Source: Prado023 sp963706885 (GTDB lineage Bacteria > Actinomycetota > Actinomycetes > S36-B12 > CAIYMF01). From it: DNA of 64,000 nucleotides. The notes below the pieces were generated by a model. It had not been told where the DNA came from, did no database searches, and saw only the letters and a program-made list of their open reading frames with translations. The stretch is from positions 191,209-255,208 of the forward strand of contig CAVPNX010000025.1 of assembly GCA_963706885.1 (NCBI GenBank). The letters are read 5' to 3'. Shown piece by piece: positions 43,961 through 52,060 of the stretch; positions within the stretch are counted from its first letter, which is position 1; the number at the start of each line of letters is the position of its first letter. The position numbers and the translations under genes were made by a program.

Positions 43961-44881
43961 ATGACCTGGAGCAGCGCCGACATCCCCGACCTGACCGGCC
44001 GCACGATCATCGTCACCGGGGCCAACTCCGGCATCGGCCTCGAGGCCGCCACGGCTCTGGCTGCGCGTGGCGCGGCAGTCACCCTCGCCGTCCGTGACCC
44101 CGGACGAGGTGCAGCCGCGGCACAGCGGATCGGTCAGGTGGCACCAGGAGCCCAGCTCGACGTCGCGCGCCTGGACCTCGCCGACCTGGGCAGCGTGCGG
44201 GAGTTCGCGGCAGCCTGGCTCGAGGGCCACCCCGAGGGCCTCGATGTCCTGGTCAACAACGCCGGCATCATGGCCATCCCCCGGCGCGAGACTGCCGACG
44301 GGTTCGAGATGCAGCTCGGCACCAACCACCTGGGTCACTTCGCCCTCACGGGGCTGGTCGTGGGGTCGCTGCGGCCCGGTGGTCGTGTGGTCACGGTCTC
44401 CAGCGGTGTCCACCGGTTCGGCCGCATGGACTTCGACGACCTGCAGTCGGCGCGCTCCTACCAGAAGTGGCGGGCCTACGGGCAGAGCAAGCTGGCCAAC
44501 ATCCTGTTCGCCCTCGAGCTGCACCGCAGGGCCGAATCGGCGGGTGCCGACCTGCGCAGCATCGCGGTGCATCCGGGCTACGCGGCCACCAACCTGCAGT
44601 CGGTGGGCCCACGGATGTCCGGCAGCCGGGTCGGGGTGTCGATGGTGAGCGTGGCCAACCGCGTCCTCGCCCAGTCGGCCGACGCCGGCGCGTGGCCGAC
44701 GCTGATGGCAGCGACCGATCCGAGCGTGCCGAGCGGCAGCTACATCGGGCCCACCGGCTTCCTGGGCCAGCGCGGGACGCCCGGCTTCGAGACCCCGTCG
44801 CAGGCCGCGCGGGACGTCGATGCAGCCCGTCGCCTCTGGGACGTGAGCGCCGACCTGACGGGCGTCGAGTACCCCTGGTGA
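43961..44881 (+). CDS. Short-chain dehydrogenase/reductase (retinol dehydrogenase/WWOX-like)
   Basis: An NAD(P)-dependent oxidoreductase with a Rossmann fold, 306 residues. Cofactor motif TGANSGIGLEAA, structural NNAGIM, catalytic serine in TVSSGVH and YxxxK as YGQSKLAN. LGTNHLGHFALTGLV and the long C-terminus (ATNLQSVGP) fit the subgroup labelled retinol dehydrogenase or WWOX-like in bacteria. The substrate is unknown. The ATG at 43961 lacks a strong RBS. It stands alone between tRNA genes. Confidence 0.87.
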   Translation: MTWSSADIPDLTGRTIIVTGANSGIGLEAATALAARGAAVTLAVRDPGRGAAAAQRIGQVAPGAQLDVARLDLADLGSVREFAAAWLEGHPEGLDVLVNNAGIMAIPRRETADGFEMQLGTNHLGHFALTGLVVGSLRPGGRVVTVSSGVHRFGRMDFDDLQSARSYQKWRAYGQSKLANILFALELHRRAESAGADLRSIAVHPGYAATNLQSVGPRMSGSRVGVSMVSVANRVLAQSADAGAWPTLMAATDPSVPSGSYIGPTGFLGQRGTPGFETPSQAARDVDAARRLWDVSADLTGVEYPW

Positions 44882-44948
44882 GCACGTCCGAGCGGGCCTC
44901 GGACGATTTCGTCAATGCCCAGCGGGTCGGGTAACCTTGTCGCGCATT

Positions 44949-45021
44949 GCCCCTTTAGCTCAGTCGGCAGAGCGTCTCCATGGTAAGGAGAAGGTCTACG
45001 GTTCGATTCCGTAAAGGGGCT
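44949..45021 (+). tRNA. tRNA-Thr (anticodon GGT)
   Basis: The acceptor stem GCCCCTT pairs with AAGGGGC; the D-arm TAGCTCAGTCGGCAGAGC, anticodon GGT in CCATGGTAAGG and T-arm GGTTCGATTCC are all standard. It is 73 nt long with no encoded CCA. A TAACCT box lies about 13 bases upstream. Confidence 0.95.
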
Positions 45022-45055
45022 CGGAAGAGCAGTCCCGCAAGGGCTGGCCTTGCAG

Positions 45056-45132
45056 GGCGGAGTAGCTCAGCCTGGCAGAGCAAGCGGCTCATAATCGCTG
45101 TGTCGCCGGTTCAAGTCCGGCCTCCGCTACCA
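45056..45132 (+). tRNA. tRNA-Met (anticodon CAT, elongator type)
   Basis: GGCGGAG pairs with CTCCGCT, the first pair being a G-U. The D-arm is TAGCTCAGCCTGGCAGAGC, the anticodon loop CTCATAA, and the T-arm GGTTCAAGTCC. CCA is encoded at 45130-45132. It lacks the three G-C pairs before the anticodon loop that mark initiator tRNA, so it is the elongator. Its position before rpmG is conserved in actinobacteria. Confidence 0.93.
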
Positions 45133-45199
45133 GACCCGGGTGCCCGCAAGGGCACAGCACGAGGCGCCCACCGTGGCGTGAGACAAGGAAGGCAGTCCC

Positions 45200-45367
45200 G
45201 TGGGCAAGTCCACCGACATCAGGCCGAAGATCACCCTGGCCTGCCAGGAGTGCAAGCACCGCAACTACATCACCAAGAAGAACCGGCGCAACGACCCGGA
45301 CCGCCTCGAGGTGAAGAAGTACTGCGCCAACTGCAACCAGCACACGGCCCACAAGGAGACCCGCTGA
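45200..45367 (+). CDS. rpmG: 50S ribosomal protein L33
   Basis: A 55-residue large-subunit protein. It reads KSTDIRPKITLACQECK, then RNYITKKNRRND and KKYCANCNQHTAHKETR. Two CxxC pairs (CQEC, CANC) make it the zinc-binding C+ form. GTG 45200 has AAGGAAGGCAGTCCC upstream. In most actinobacteria this gene is followed by MaoC-like dehydratase genes and murB; here a FocA-type gene takes that place. Confidence 0.95.
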   Translation: MGKSTDIRPKITLACQECKHRNYITKKNRRNDPDRLEVKKYCANCNQHTAHKETR

Positions 45368-45469
45368 GGGTCGCACCTGGCGGGCTCGCAGTCTGAGCCA
45401 CCGTGTCATGACCAGCGTGGACCGGTTGAGGTTCCACGACGGCCGACACCAGCCGTCTGCATGATCGTT

Positions 45470-45506
45470 CGAAGGGGAGTACCCACTGCGGTGGGGCTCC
45501 CCTTCG
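45470..45506 (+). terminator. Terminator downstream of rpmG
   Basis: CGAAGGGGAG and CTCCCCTTCG form a perfect 10-bp stem with an inner CCCAC/GTGGG stem. It lies about 100 bases after the rpmG stop. The rest of the 284-base gap holds nothing else I can name apart from the next promoter. Confidence 0.75.
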
Positions 45507-45613
45507 CGCATGTCCGGGGGTGTCGGGGCCTCCGGCACAGCGTCCTCGGATCCGGCAGTGACGAAGGGCCGACGCCCGAACCCGCCCACCCGGCTTCGGT
45601 CCCCAACCCTCAC

Positions 45614-45619
45614 TAGGAT
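45614..45619 (+). promoter_or_regulatory. -10 box of the FNT-family gene
   Basis: TAGGAT lies 33 bases before the ATG at 45652, after the rpmG terminator, so the channel gene has its own promoter. Confidence 0.45.
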
Positions 45620-45651
45620 TCCTCCCAGACTCCGCCGCAGAAGGGGCCCGC

Positions 45652-46530
45652 ATGGAGACCCAGAAGCTGTTCCCGGGCAAGTACTTCATCTCCTCGATCC
45701 TCGAGATGCTCGAGTACAAGACCGAGATGACCGGCCAGATGAAGCGGCGCTACCTGATGCGCGCGGCCATGGCCGGGGTCATCGTCGGTCTGCTCTACAT
45801 CGGCAACTACACGATCCAGGCCGGTTTCGAGTCCGTGGGCGACACGGGGACTGAGCCTGAGGGCCTGCTGCCGGTCGGCAAGCTGCTGGGCTCGACCTTC
45901 TTCGGCTTCGCCCTGGTGTTCATCTACTACTCGAAGTCCGAGCTCCTGACCTCGAACATGATGATCACCTCGATCGGCTACTACTTCCGGCGGACCACCC
46001 CACGGCGGATCCTGCGGGTGCTCACGCTGTGCTACATCGGGAACTTCCTCGGCGGGCTCTTCGTCGCGGTGCTGGCCTGGGCCTCGTCGATCATCAGCGA
46101 GCCCACGATGGAGCTCATGCTGCACTCGGTCGACGTGAAGCTGGCCTTCGTCACCGATGGACCCGCCGGGTGGACGGACCTGTTCGTCCGGGCCATCCTG
46201 TGCAACTTCTTCATCAACCTCGCCATGCTGATGGTCTACAACGGGGCCATCAAGGAGGACCTGATGAAGGCCCTGGCGATGATCGTCAGCGTCTTCGTCT
46301 TCGCCTACCTCGGCTTCGAGCACTCGGTGGCCAACACCGTGCTGTTCACGATCGTGGGCCTGCAGGAGGGCATCGACCTGGTCCCGGCGACGATGAACAT
46401 CGTCATCTGCCTTGCGGGCAACTACGTGGGTGGCGGGATCCTGATCGGGCTGTACTACGCCTACCTCAACGACGAGGCCCGCTACCTGCGCCAGCACCCG
46501 GAGCTCGCTGATCCCCAGGGGCAGCCCTGA
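45652..46530 (+). CDS. Formate/nitrite transporter family protein (FocA-like)
   Basis: A 292-residue membrane protein of the FNT channel family with six helices. The conserved gating histidine lies in AYLGFEHSVANTVLF, as in FocA (GFEHS-I/V-AN), and NLAMLMVYNGAIKEDLMKAL, CNFFINL and NYVGGGILIGLYY are the other FNT blocks. Since the window also encodes pyruvate formate-lyase, formate export is the likeliest task; nitrite or hydrosulfide are alternatives. The N-terminal region is about 25 residues longer than in FocA. Confidence 0.85.
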   Translation: METQKLFPGKYFISSILEMLEYKTEMTGQMKRRYLMRAAMAGVIVGLLYIGNYTIQAGFESVGDTGTEPEGLLPVGKLLGSTFFGFALVFIYYSKSELLTSNMMITSIGYYFRRTTPRRILRVLTLCYIGNFLGGLFVAVLAWASSIISEPTMELMLHSVDVKLAFVTDGPAGWTDLFVRAILCNFFINLAMLMVYNGAIKEDLMKALAMIVSVFVFAYLGFEHSVANTVLFTIVGLQEGIDLVPATMNIVICLAGNYVGGGILIGLYYAYLNDEARYLRQHPELADPQGQP

Positions 46531-46571
46531 ACACCGACCACCACGAGGTCGACCCCCACTGGCGGCACTGG

Positions 46572-47003
46572 GTGGGTCGGTGCGTCCGGCTGGGGGCCTG
46601 GCTGGCCGCCACCTCGGTCATCTGGTTGGCCCTCCTGGTCCTCGCGTGGGCCCAGGGCGGCCATCGTGAGCCCGGTGGCACCGGCCCCCTGGCCCTGGCC
46701 AGTGCGGCAGCGCTGATCGACATCGCGCTGCTGGGCAACATCGGTCGCTGGTGGATGAAGCCGCGCTGGCCGGGCCGGGTCCGGACCGGGTGGTGGGGTC
46801 GGGCGACTGATCCGCTGCGGTGGCCGCTGCCGGTGGCCACCCTGGTCGTCCTGGTGGCCAACCTCATGCTCACCCTGGCCGATCGGATGATCCCGTTGGA
46901 CTGGCTCAGCCTGGGGCTGTGCGTCGGCGGCTTGGCCCTGCTCGGGGCGGTGGCCACGACGATGCCCCGCGACGTCGCCGCCCACCGTCCGGGTGCGGCA
47001 TGA
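46572..47003 (+). CDS. Small membrane protein of unknown function
   Basis: I do not recognise this protein of about 143 residues. It has four hydrophobic helices: LGAWLAATSVIWLALLVLAW, PLALASAAALIDIALLG, LPVATLVVLVANLMLTL and WLSLGLCVGGLALLGAVA. The reading frame is open back to the FNT stop and residues such as HHEVDPHWRHW lie upstream of the chosen GTG, so the true start may be earlier with an unusual codon. Its stop overlaps the murB ATG (ATGA), so it is coupled to murB. Confidence 0.6.
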   Translation: MGRCVRLGAWLAATSVIWLALLVLAWAQGGHREPGGTGPLALASAAALIDIALLGNIGRWWMKPRWPGRVRTGWWGRATDPLRWPLPVATLVVLVANLMLTLADRMIPLDWLSLGLCVGGLALLGAVATTMPRDVAAHRPGAA

Positions 47004-48076
47004 CCGATCCCTCCGGTCCCGTGCCGAGCCGCGCGCCGAACGACGGGTTGGACCTCGCGGCGATGACCACCCTGCGGGTCGGCGGCCCGGCCGCCCGGAT
47101 CGTCACCGCCGGGACCACTCAGGAGCTCGTCGAGGTGGTGACCGCCGCCGACCTCGCGGGCGAACCGCTGCTGCTCGTCGGTGGTGGATCCAACCTGCTG
47201 GTCGCCGACGAGGGCTTCCCCGGGACGGTGGTCCGGATCGGCACGCGCGGGGTTGCGGTGGCACCCGCGGGTCCGGATCGGGTGCGTGTCACGATCGCCG
47301 CCGGTGAGCCGTGGGAGACGTTCGTCGCCTCGGCGGTCTCCTCCGGATGGTCCGGCGTCGAGGCGCTGTCCGGGATCCCGGGATCCACCGGTGCCACCCC
47401 GATCCAGAACGTCGGCGCCTACGGGGCCGAGGTCGCGCAGGTCGTCGAGTCCCTCGAGGTCCTCGACCGGCGCAGTGGCGCGGTCGGTCGGATGGAGCCG
47501 GCGGAGGCGGGCTTCGGCTACCGGGACTCGGCACTCAAGCGCCAGCCCGGGCGCTGGGTGGTGCTGTCGGTGACGATGGACCTGGCGGTCGGCGAGATGG
47601 GCGCTCCCGTGCGCTACGCGGAGCTGGCAGGGCTGCTCGGGGTCGACCTGGGGGACCGCGCGCCGGCGTCGGCCGTCCGGCAGGCCGTGCTCGAGCTGCG
47701 CCGCGGCAAGGGGATGGTGCTCGACGATGCCGACCACGACACGTGGAGCGCCGGATCGTTCTTCACCAACCCGATCGTCAGCCCGGCCCAGGCCGACGCC
47801 CTGCCGGTGGATGCCCCCCGCTTCGTCCAACCGGACGGGTCGGTCAAGACGTCGGCCGCGTGGCTGATCACGCACGCCGGCTTCACGCGCGGCTACGCGG
47901 TGCGTCCCGGCGCCCGGGCGGCGCTGTCCAGCAAGCACGCCCTGGCACTGACCAACCGGGGTGGGGCCACTGCCGAGGACGTGCTCGAACTGGCCCGGGT
48001 CCTGCGCGCGGGGGTCGCCGAGCGGTTCGGGATCGTCCTGGAGAACGAGCCCGTCCTGGTCGGCTGCGCCCTGTAG
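47000..48076 (+). CDS. murB: UDP-N-acetylenolpyruvoylglucosamine reductase MurB
   Basis: MurB reduces UDP-GlcNAc-enolpyruvate to UDP-MurNAc with NADPH and FAD, in the cytoplasm, committing the sugar to peptidoglycan. About 358 residues. FAD motifs: VGGGSNLLVAD and GIPGSTGATPIQNVGAYG; YRDSALKR; the proton-donor serine in SAGSFFTNP; and the glutamate in LENEPVLVG at the end. Type I form. It converges with the aminotransferase gene with a 10-base gap. Confidence 0.95.
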   Translation: MTDPSGPVPSRAPNDGLDLAAMTTLRVGGPAARIVTAGTTQELVEVVTAADLAGEPLLLVGGGSNLLVADEGFPGTVVRIGTRGVAVAPAGPDRVRVTIAAGEPWETFVASAVSSGWSGVEALSGIPGSTGATPIQNVGAYGAEVAQVVESLEVLDRRSGAVGRMEPAEAGFGYRDSALKRQPGRWVVLSVTMDLAVGEMGAPVRYAELAGLLGVDLGDRAPASAVRQAVLELRRGKGMVLDDADHDTWSAGSFFTNPIVSPAQADALPVDAPRFVQPDGSVKTSAAWLITHAGFTRGYAVRPGARAALSSKHALALTNRGGATAEDVLELARVLRAGVAERFGIVLENEPVLVGCAL

Positions 48077-48086
48077 GGACCGCTGC

Positions 48087-49295
48087 TCAGCGGGCCTCGC
48101 CGAGCAGCGTGGCCATCCGGGCCACGCCCTCCTCGAGGTCGGCGTCGCCCAGGGCGTAGGACAGGCGCAGGTAGCCGGGGGTCCCGAAGGCCTCGCCCGG
48201 GACGACCGCCACCTCCACCTCGTCGAGGATCAGCGTGGCGAGCTCGGCCGAGGTGGCCGGGCGCTGGCCGCGGATCTCCTTGCCCAGGACGTCCTCGACC
48301 GACGGGTAGACGTAGAACGCGCCCTCCGGCTCGGGGCAGAGCACCCCGGGGATCGCCGACAGCAGTTCGACGATCCGGCGGCGGCGACGGTCGAAGGCCA
48401 CCTTCATCTCCTCGACGGCCACCAGGTCCCCGGACACGGCCGCCAGGGCGGCGATCTGCGAGACGTTGGCGACGTTCGAGGTTGCGTGCGACTGCAGGTT
48501 GGTCGCCGCCTTGACGATGTCCTGCGGTCCGATGAGCCAGCCCACCCGCCAGCCGGTCATGGCGTACGTCTTGGCCACCCCGTTGACCACGATGCAGCGA
48601 TCGACGAGCTCGGGCACCTCCACCGGCATCGAGGCGAACTCGGCGTCGCCGTACACGAGGTGCTCGTAGATCTCGTCGGTGACCACCCAGATCCCGTGCT
48701 CGACGGCCCAGCGGCCGATGGCGGCCACGTCCTCGGGGGAGTACACCGCACCGGTCGGGTTCGACGGCGAGACGAAGACCAGGGCCTTGGTGCTCGGGGT
48801 GCGTGCGGCCTCCAGCTCGTCGACGGTCGCCCGGTACCCGCTCTCCGGCGAGGTGGGGACCACCACGGTGGTCCCGCCGGCCAGGGCGATCGACTCCGGG
48901 TAGGTGGTCCAGTACGGGGCTGGCAGCAGCACCTCGTCGCCGGGGTCGAGCAGGGCGGCGAACGCGTTGTAGAGCGCCTGCTTGCCGCCGTTGGTGATCA
49001 GCACGTGGCTGGGCTTCACGATGAGCCCGGAGTCCCGGTAGGTCTTGGCGGCCACCGCCTCCTTGAGCTCGGGCAGGCCACCTGCTGGCGTGTAGCGGTG
49101 CCACCGGGGGTCCCGGCAGGCGGCCGCAGCAGCCTCGACGATGTAGTCCGGCGTCGGGAAGTCCGGCTCCCCGGCCCCGAACCCGATGACGGGACGGCCG
49201 GCGGCCTTGAGGGCCTTGGCCCTGGCGTCGACGGCCAGGGTCGCTGATTCGGCGATCGCGCCGATCCGGGCAGAGACTCGACGGGCAGCAGGCAT
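48087..49295 (-). CDS. Pyridoxal phosphate-dependent aminotransferase (aspartate aminotransferase-like, class I)
   Basis: A fold-type I aminotransferase of about 402 residues. ALKAAGRPVIGFGAGEPDFPTP, the SPSNPTGAVYS loop, TDEIYEHLVYG and the Schiff-base lysine in NGVAKTYAMTGWRVGW are the class I-gamma aspartate aminotransferase marks. It likely makes aspartate or glutamate from oxaloacetate and 2-oxoglutarate. The ATG at 49295 (MPAARR) is preceded by TACCAT at exactly 7 nt, the leaderless pattern; an ATG at 49304 would add three residues. This gene next to tRNA-Trp and secE is a conserved actinobacterial order. Confidence 0.9.
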   Translation of the reverse strand: MPAARRVSARIGAIAESATLAVDARAKALKAAGRPVIGFGAGEPDFPTPDYIVEAAAAACRDPRWHRYTPAGGLPELKEAVAAKTYRDSGLIVKPSHVLITNGGKQALYNAFAALLDPGDEVLLPAPYWTTYPESIALAGGTTVVVPTSPESGYRATVDELEAARTPSTKALVFVSPSNPTGAVYSPEDVAAIGRWAVEHGIWVVTDEIYEHLVYGDAEFASMPVEVPELVDRCIVVNGVAKTYAMTGWRVGWLIGPQDIVKAATNLQSHATSNVANVSQIAALAAVSGDLVAVEEMKVAFDRRRRRIVELLSAIPGVLCPEPEGAFYVYPSVEDVLGKEIRGQRPATSAELATLILDEVEVAVVPGEAFGTPGYLRLSYALGDADLEEGVARMATLLGEAR

Positions 49296-49302
49296 GGGCC
49301 CC

Positions 49303-49308
49303 ATGGTA
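49303..49308 (-). promoter_or_regulatory. Leaderless -10 box of the aminotransferase gene
   Basis: TACCAT on the minus strand followed by 7 nt (GGGGCCC) and the ATG at 49295. It supports that start over ATG 49304, which lies inside this element. Confidence 0.45.
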
Positions 49309-49444
49309 GTGATCGGCGCCGGCTGGGTCGCCGCCACGCCCCAGCCCGACGTGCGCGCATTTGGGCCGGGGGAGGTGGCGCCGTACACTGGGCCATCCGG
49401 GTCGGCGCACCCTCGCGGTAGCCTGCCCGGGTCAAGAAGTCCAA

Positions 49445-49517
49445 AGGGTCGTAGCTCAATTGGTAGAGCACCGGTCTCCAAAACCGGCGGTTGGGGGTTC
49501 AAGTCCCTCCGGCCCTG
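49445..49517 (+). tRNA. tRNA-Trp (anticodon CCA)
   Basis: Acceptor AGGGTCG pairs with CGGCCCT (one G-U). The anticodon CCA is at 49478-49480 in the loop CTCCAAA; the T-arm is GGGGTTCAAGTCCC. 73 nt with discriminator G and no encoded CCA. It directly precedes secE. Confidence 0.95.
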
Positions 49518-49584
49518 CGAGGCGAGGCGTTCGCGTCCCGTATCAACAACACATGTGGGCGCGCGTGCCCACTTCGGAGGACCT

Positions 49585-49839
49585 GTGAGCGAGAGCAGCA
49601 CGACGACTGACCGTGGCTCTTCCGGCGACAAGAAGCCGGCCGGCAAGCCCAGCCTGTGGGCGCGGTTCACGCTGTTCATGCGACAGATGGTTGCTGAGCT
49701 CCGCAAGGTCATCTGGCCCACGCGCAAGGAGTTGCTCACCTACACCTGGGTCGTGATCGTGTTCGTGACGGTCTTCACCCTCATGGTGGCGGCGTTCGAC
49801 TTCGTGTTCACACGACTGGTGCTGCAGCTCTTCAGCTGA
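49585..49839 (+). CDS. secE: Preprotein translocase subunit SecE
   Basis: A single-helix essential subunit of the SecYEG channel. 84 residues: a hydrophilic N-terminus, the amphipathic RQMVAELRKVIWPTRKELLTYT (core AELRKVIWP) and one helix WVVIVFVTVFTLMVAAFDFVF. GTG 49585 has CGGAGGACCT upstream. nusG follows by 34 bases. Confidence 0.95.
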   Translation: MSESSTTTDRGSSGDKKPAGKPSLWARFTLFMRQMVAELRKVIWPTRKELLTYTWVVIVFVTVFTLMVAAFDFVFTRLVLQLFS

Positions 49840-49873
49840 GCTGCTCACCGCTACGAGATCTGCGAGGACGACT

Positions 49874-50692
49874 GTGTCTGGTTCGACCGACGAGTTCGAC
49901 GCCCCTGAGGGTGCGACCGCCGAATCCGAGTGGTCGGCTGCCCCCGAGGCCGCCGACCGGATCGACGCTGCCCCGATCTTCAGCGATGGTGACGAGGTGC
50001 CGGTCGACGAGGCCCCCGAGGCCGAGGTCGTGCAGGGCGAGGCCACCGAGGCCGAGGCTGAGGCTGCGACCGTGGACCCCCTGGCCGCCTTCCGCGCGGA
50101 GATGTCCGCGGCCCCGGGGGACTGGTACGTCATCCACTCCTACGCCGGCTATGAGAACAAGGTGAAGGCGAACCTGCTCACCCGGGCCACCTCGCTGAAC
50201 ATGGAGGACTACATCTTCCAGGTCGAGGTCCCGATCGAGGAGGTCGTGGAGATCAAGAACGGCCAGAAGAAGCAGGTCAAGCGCAACAAGTTCCCCGGCT
50301 ACGTCCTGGTCCGCATGGACCTCACCGACGAGTCCTGGGGCACCGTGCGGCACACCCCGGGTGTGACCGGCTTCGTCGGCCACGCCCACCAACCGCTGCC
50401 CCTGAGCCTCGATGAGGTCGTGGCGATCCTGGCTCCCGAGCCGGAGGTCGCGGTCGAGCCGATCGCCGCCGGTGGTGGCTCGTCGGCCAAGGCAGCGGGC
50501 AGGCCGGCGAAGGTCGTGGAGATCGACCTGGCCCCGGGCGACTCCGTCACGGTCATCGACGGCGCGTTCGCCACGCTGCACGCCACCGTGTCCGAGATCA
50601 ACATCGAGGGCCAGAAGATCACCGGCCTCGTGGAGATCTTCGGCCGTGAGACCCCGGTCGAGCTCCGGTTCGACCAGATCGAGAAGAACTAG
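49874..50692 (+). CDS. nusG: Transcription termination/antitermination protein NusG
   Basis: NusG binds RNA polymerase and links it to Rho or the ribosome. 272 residues, larger than E. coli NusG because of an acidic N-terminal tail of about 75 residues, common in actinobacteria. NGN domain: DWYVIHSYAGYENKVKANL to NKFPGYVLVRM and VRHTPGVTGFVG; KOW domain: LAPGDSVTVIDGAFATLHATV to GRETPVELRFDQIEKN. An Ala/Gly linker joins them. Confidence 0.95.
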   Translation: MSGSTDEFDAPEGATAESEWSAAPEAADRIDAAPIFSDGDEVPVDEAPEAEVVQGEATEAEAEAATVDPLAAFRAEMSAAPGDWYVIHSYAGYENKVKANLLTRATSLNMEDYIFQVEVPIEEVVEIKNGQKKQVKRNKFPGYVLVRMDLTDESWGTVRHTPGVTGFVGHAHQPLPLSLDEVVAILAPEPEVAVEPIAAGGGSSAKAAGRPAKVVEIDLAPGDSVTVIDGAFATLHATVSEINIEGQKITGLVEIFGRETPVELRFDQIEKN

Positions 50693-50762
50693 CGCCGTCC
50701 GGCGCCCCCAGATTCCCGCGGTGAACGCGCCGCGGGTGCACCCACACGAAGGACCTGAGGAA

Positions 50763-51197
50763 ATGCCCCCCAAGAAGAAGAAGGTCACTGGCCTGATCAA
50801 GCTCCAGATCACGGCCGGCCAGGCCAACCCGGCGCCGCCCGTCGGCCCGGCGCTGGGCCAGCACGGCGTGAACATCATGGAGTTCTGCAAGGCCTACAAC
50901 GCCGCGACTGAGGCCCAGCGCGGCAACGTCATCCCGGTCGAGATCACCGTGTACGAGGATCGTTCGTTCGACTTCGTGCTCAAGACCCCGCCGGCGGCCA
51001 AGCTGATCCTCAAGGCCGCAGGGGTCGAGAAGGGCTCCGGCGTCCCCCAGAAGGACAAGGTCGGCTCGATCACCAAGGCCCAGGTCAAGGAGATCGCCGA
51101 GGTCAAGATGCCCGACCTCAACGCCAACGACATCGATGCCGCGATGAAGATCATCGAGGGCACCGCCCGCCAGATGGGGATCACCGTCTCCGAGTGA
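50763..51197 (+). CDS. rplK: 50S ribosomal protein L11
   Basis: Binds the GTPase-associated centre of 23S rRNA. 144 residues: KLQITAGQANPAPPVGPALGQHGVNIMEFCK, of which the PAPPVGPALGQHG core is invariant, and the C-terminal KEIAEVKMPDLNANDIDAA. The start ATG 50763 follows GAAGGACCTGAGGAA. rplA follows. Confidence 0.97.
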   Translation: MPPKKKKVTGLIKLQITAGQANPAPPVGPALGQHGVNIMEFCKAYNAATEAQRGNVIPVEITVYEDRSFDFVLKTPPAAKLILKAAGVEKGSGVPQKDKVGSITKAQVKEIAEVKMPDLNANDIDAAMKIIEGTARQMGITVSE

Positions 51198-51267
51198 GAC
51201 GCCCCACCCACGAACGCGTGGTAGGGCCGGCGCGGCCCGTCACACCACCAACGGAGAGGAATCCGTC

Positions 51268-51984
51268 ATGAAGCGCAGCAAGGGCTACCGCGAGGCAGCC
51301 GAGAAGATCGACGCCACCCAGTTGCACACCCCGCTCAGCGCGGTGCGCCTGGCCAAGGAGACGAGTCCGGCGAAGTTCGACGCGACCGTCGAGGTCGCCA
51401 TGCGGCTGGGGATCGACCCCCGCAAGGCCGACCAGATGGTGCGCGGCACCGTCAACCTCCCGCACGGCACCGGCAAGACCGCCAGGGTCCTGGTCTTCGC
51501 CAACGCCGCCAAGGCTGACGAGGCACGCGCCGCCGGTGCCGACTTCGTCGGCGGGGACGACATGATCGAGAAGGTCGCCGCCGGCTGGACCGACTTCGAC
51601 GCCGCTGTGGCCACCCCCGACCTGATGGGCAAGGTCGGCCGCCTGGGCAAGGTGCTGGGCCCCCGTGGGCTCATGCCCAACCCGAAGACCGGCACCGTCA
51701 CGATGGACGTCGCCAAGGCCGTGACCGACATCAAGGGCGGCAAGATCGAGTTCCGCAACGACAAGCACGCCAACCTGAACTTCCCGATCGGGCGGGTCTC
51801 CTTCACCGAGGCCCAGCTGGTCGAGAACTACAGCGCGGCGATCGACGAGATCACCCGGCTCAAGCCGTCCGCGGCCAAGGGCCGCTACATCAAGAAGGCC
51901 ACCATCTCCACCACGATGGGCCCGGGCATCCCGGTTGATCCCAGCCGGACCCGTGACCTGCTCGGCGAGGACGAGAGCGCCTGA
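51268..51984 (+). CDS. rplA: 50S ribosomal protein L1
   Basis: Forms the L1 stalk. 238 residues with KFDATVEVAMRLGIDPRKADQMVRGTVNLPHGTGK and the strongly conserved GPRGLMPNPKTGTVT. The RBS CGGAGAGGAATCC precedes ATG 51268. A strong hairpin follows the stop. Confidence 0.97.
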   Translation: MKRSKGYREAAEKIDATQLHTPLSAVRLAKETSPAKFDATVEVAMRLGIDPRKADQMVRGTVNLPHGTGKTARVLVFANAAKADEARAAGADFVGGDDMIEKVAAGWTDFDAAVATPDLMGKVGRLGKVLGPRGLMPNPKTGTVTMDVAKAVTDIKGGKIEFRNDKHANLNFPIGRVSFTEAQLVENYSAAIDEITRLKPSAAKGRYIKKATISTTMGPGIPVDPSRTRDLLGEDESA

Positions 51985-51999
51985 CCCCGCCATACGATC

Positions 52000-52040
52000 G
52001 ACGGGCCCGCCTGCTGCCACGGCAGCACGGCGGGCCCGTC
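52000..52040. terminator. Bidirectional terminator between rplA and the TM2 gene
   Basis: GACGGGCCCGCC (52000-52011) pairs with GGCGGGCCCGTC (52029-52040), with an inner TGCTGCC/GGCAGCA stem and one bulge. It serves rplA on the plus strand and the TM2 gene on the minus strand. Confidence 0.85.
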
Positions 52041-52060
52041 GTCGTTCGTGGGGCGGGGGG

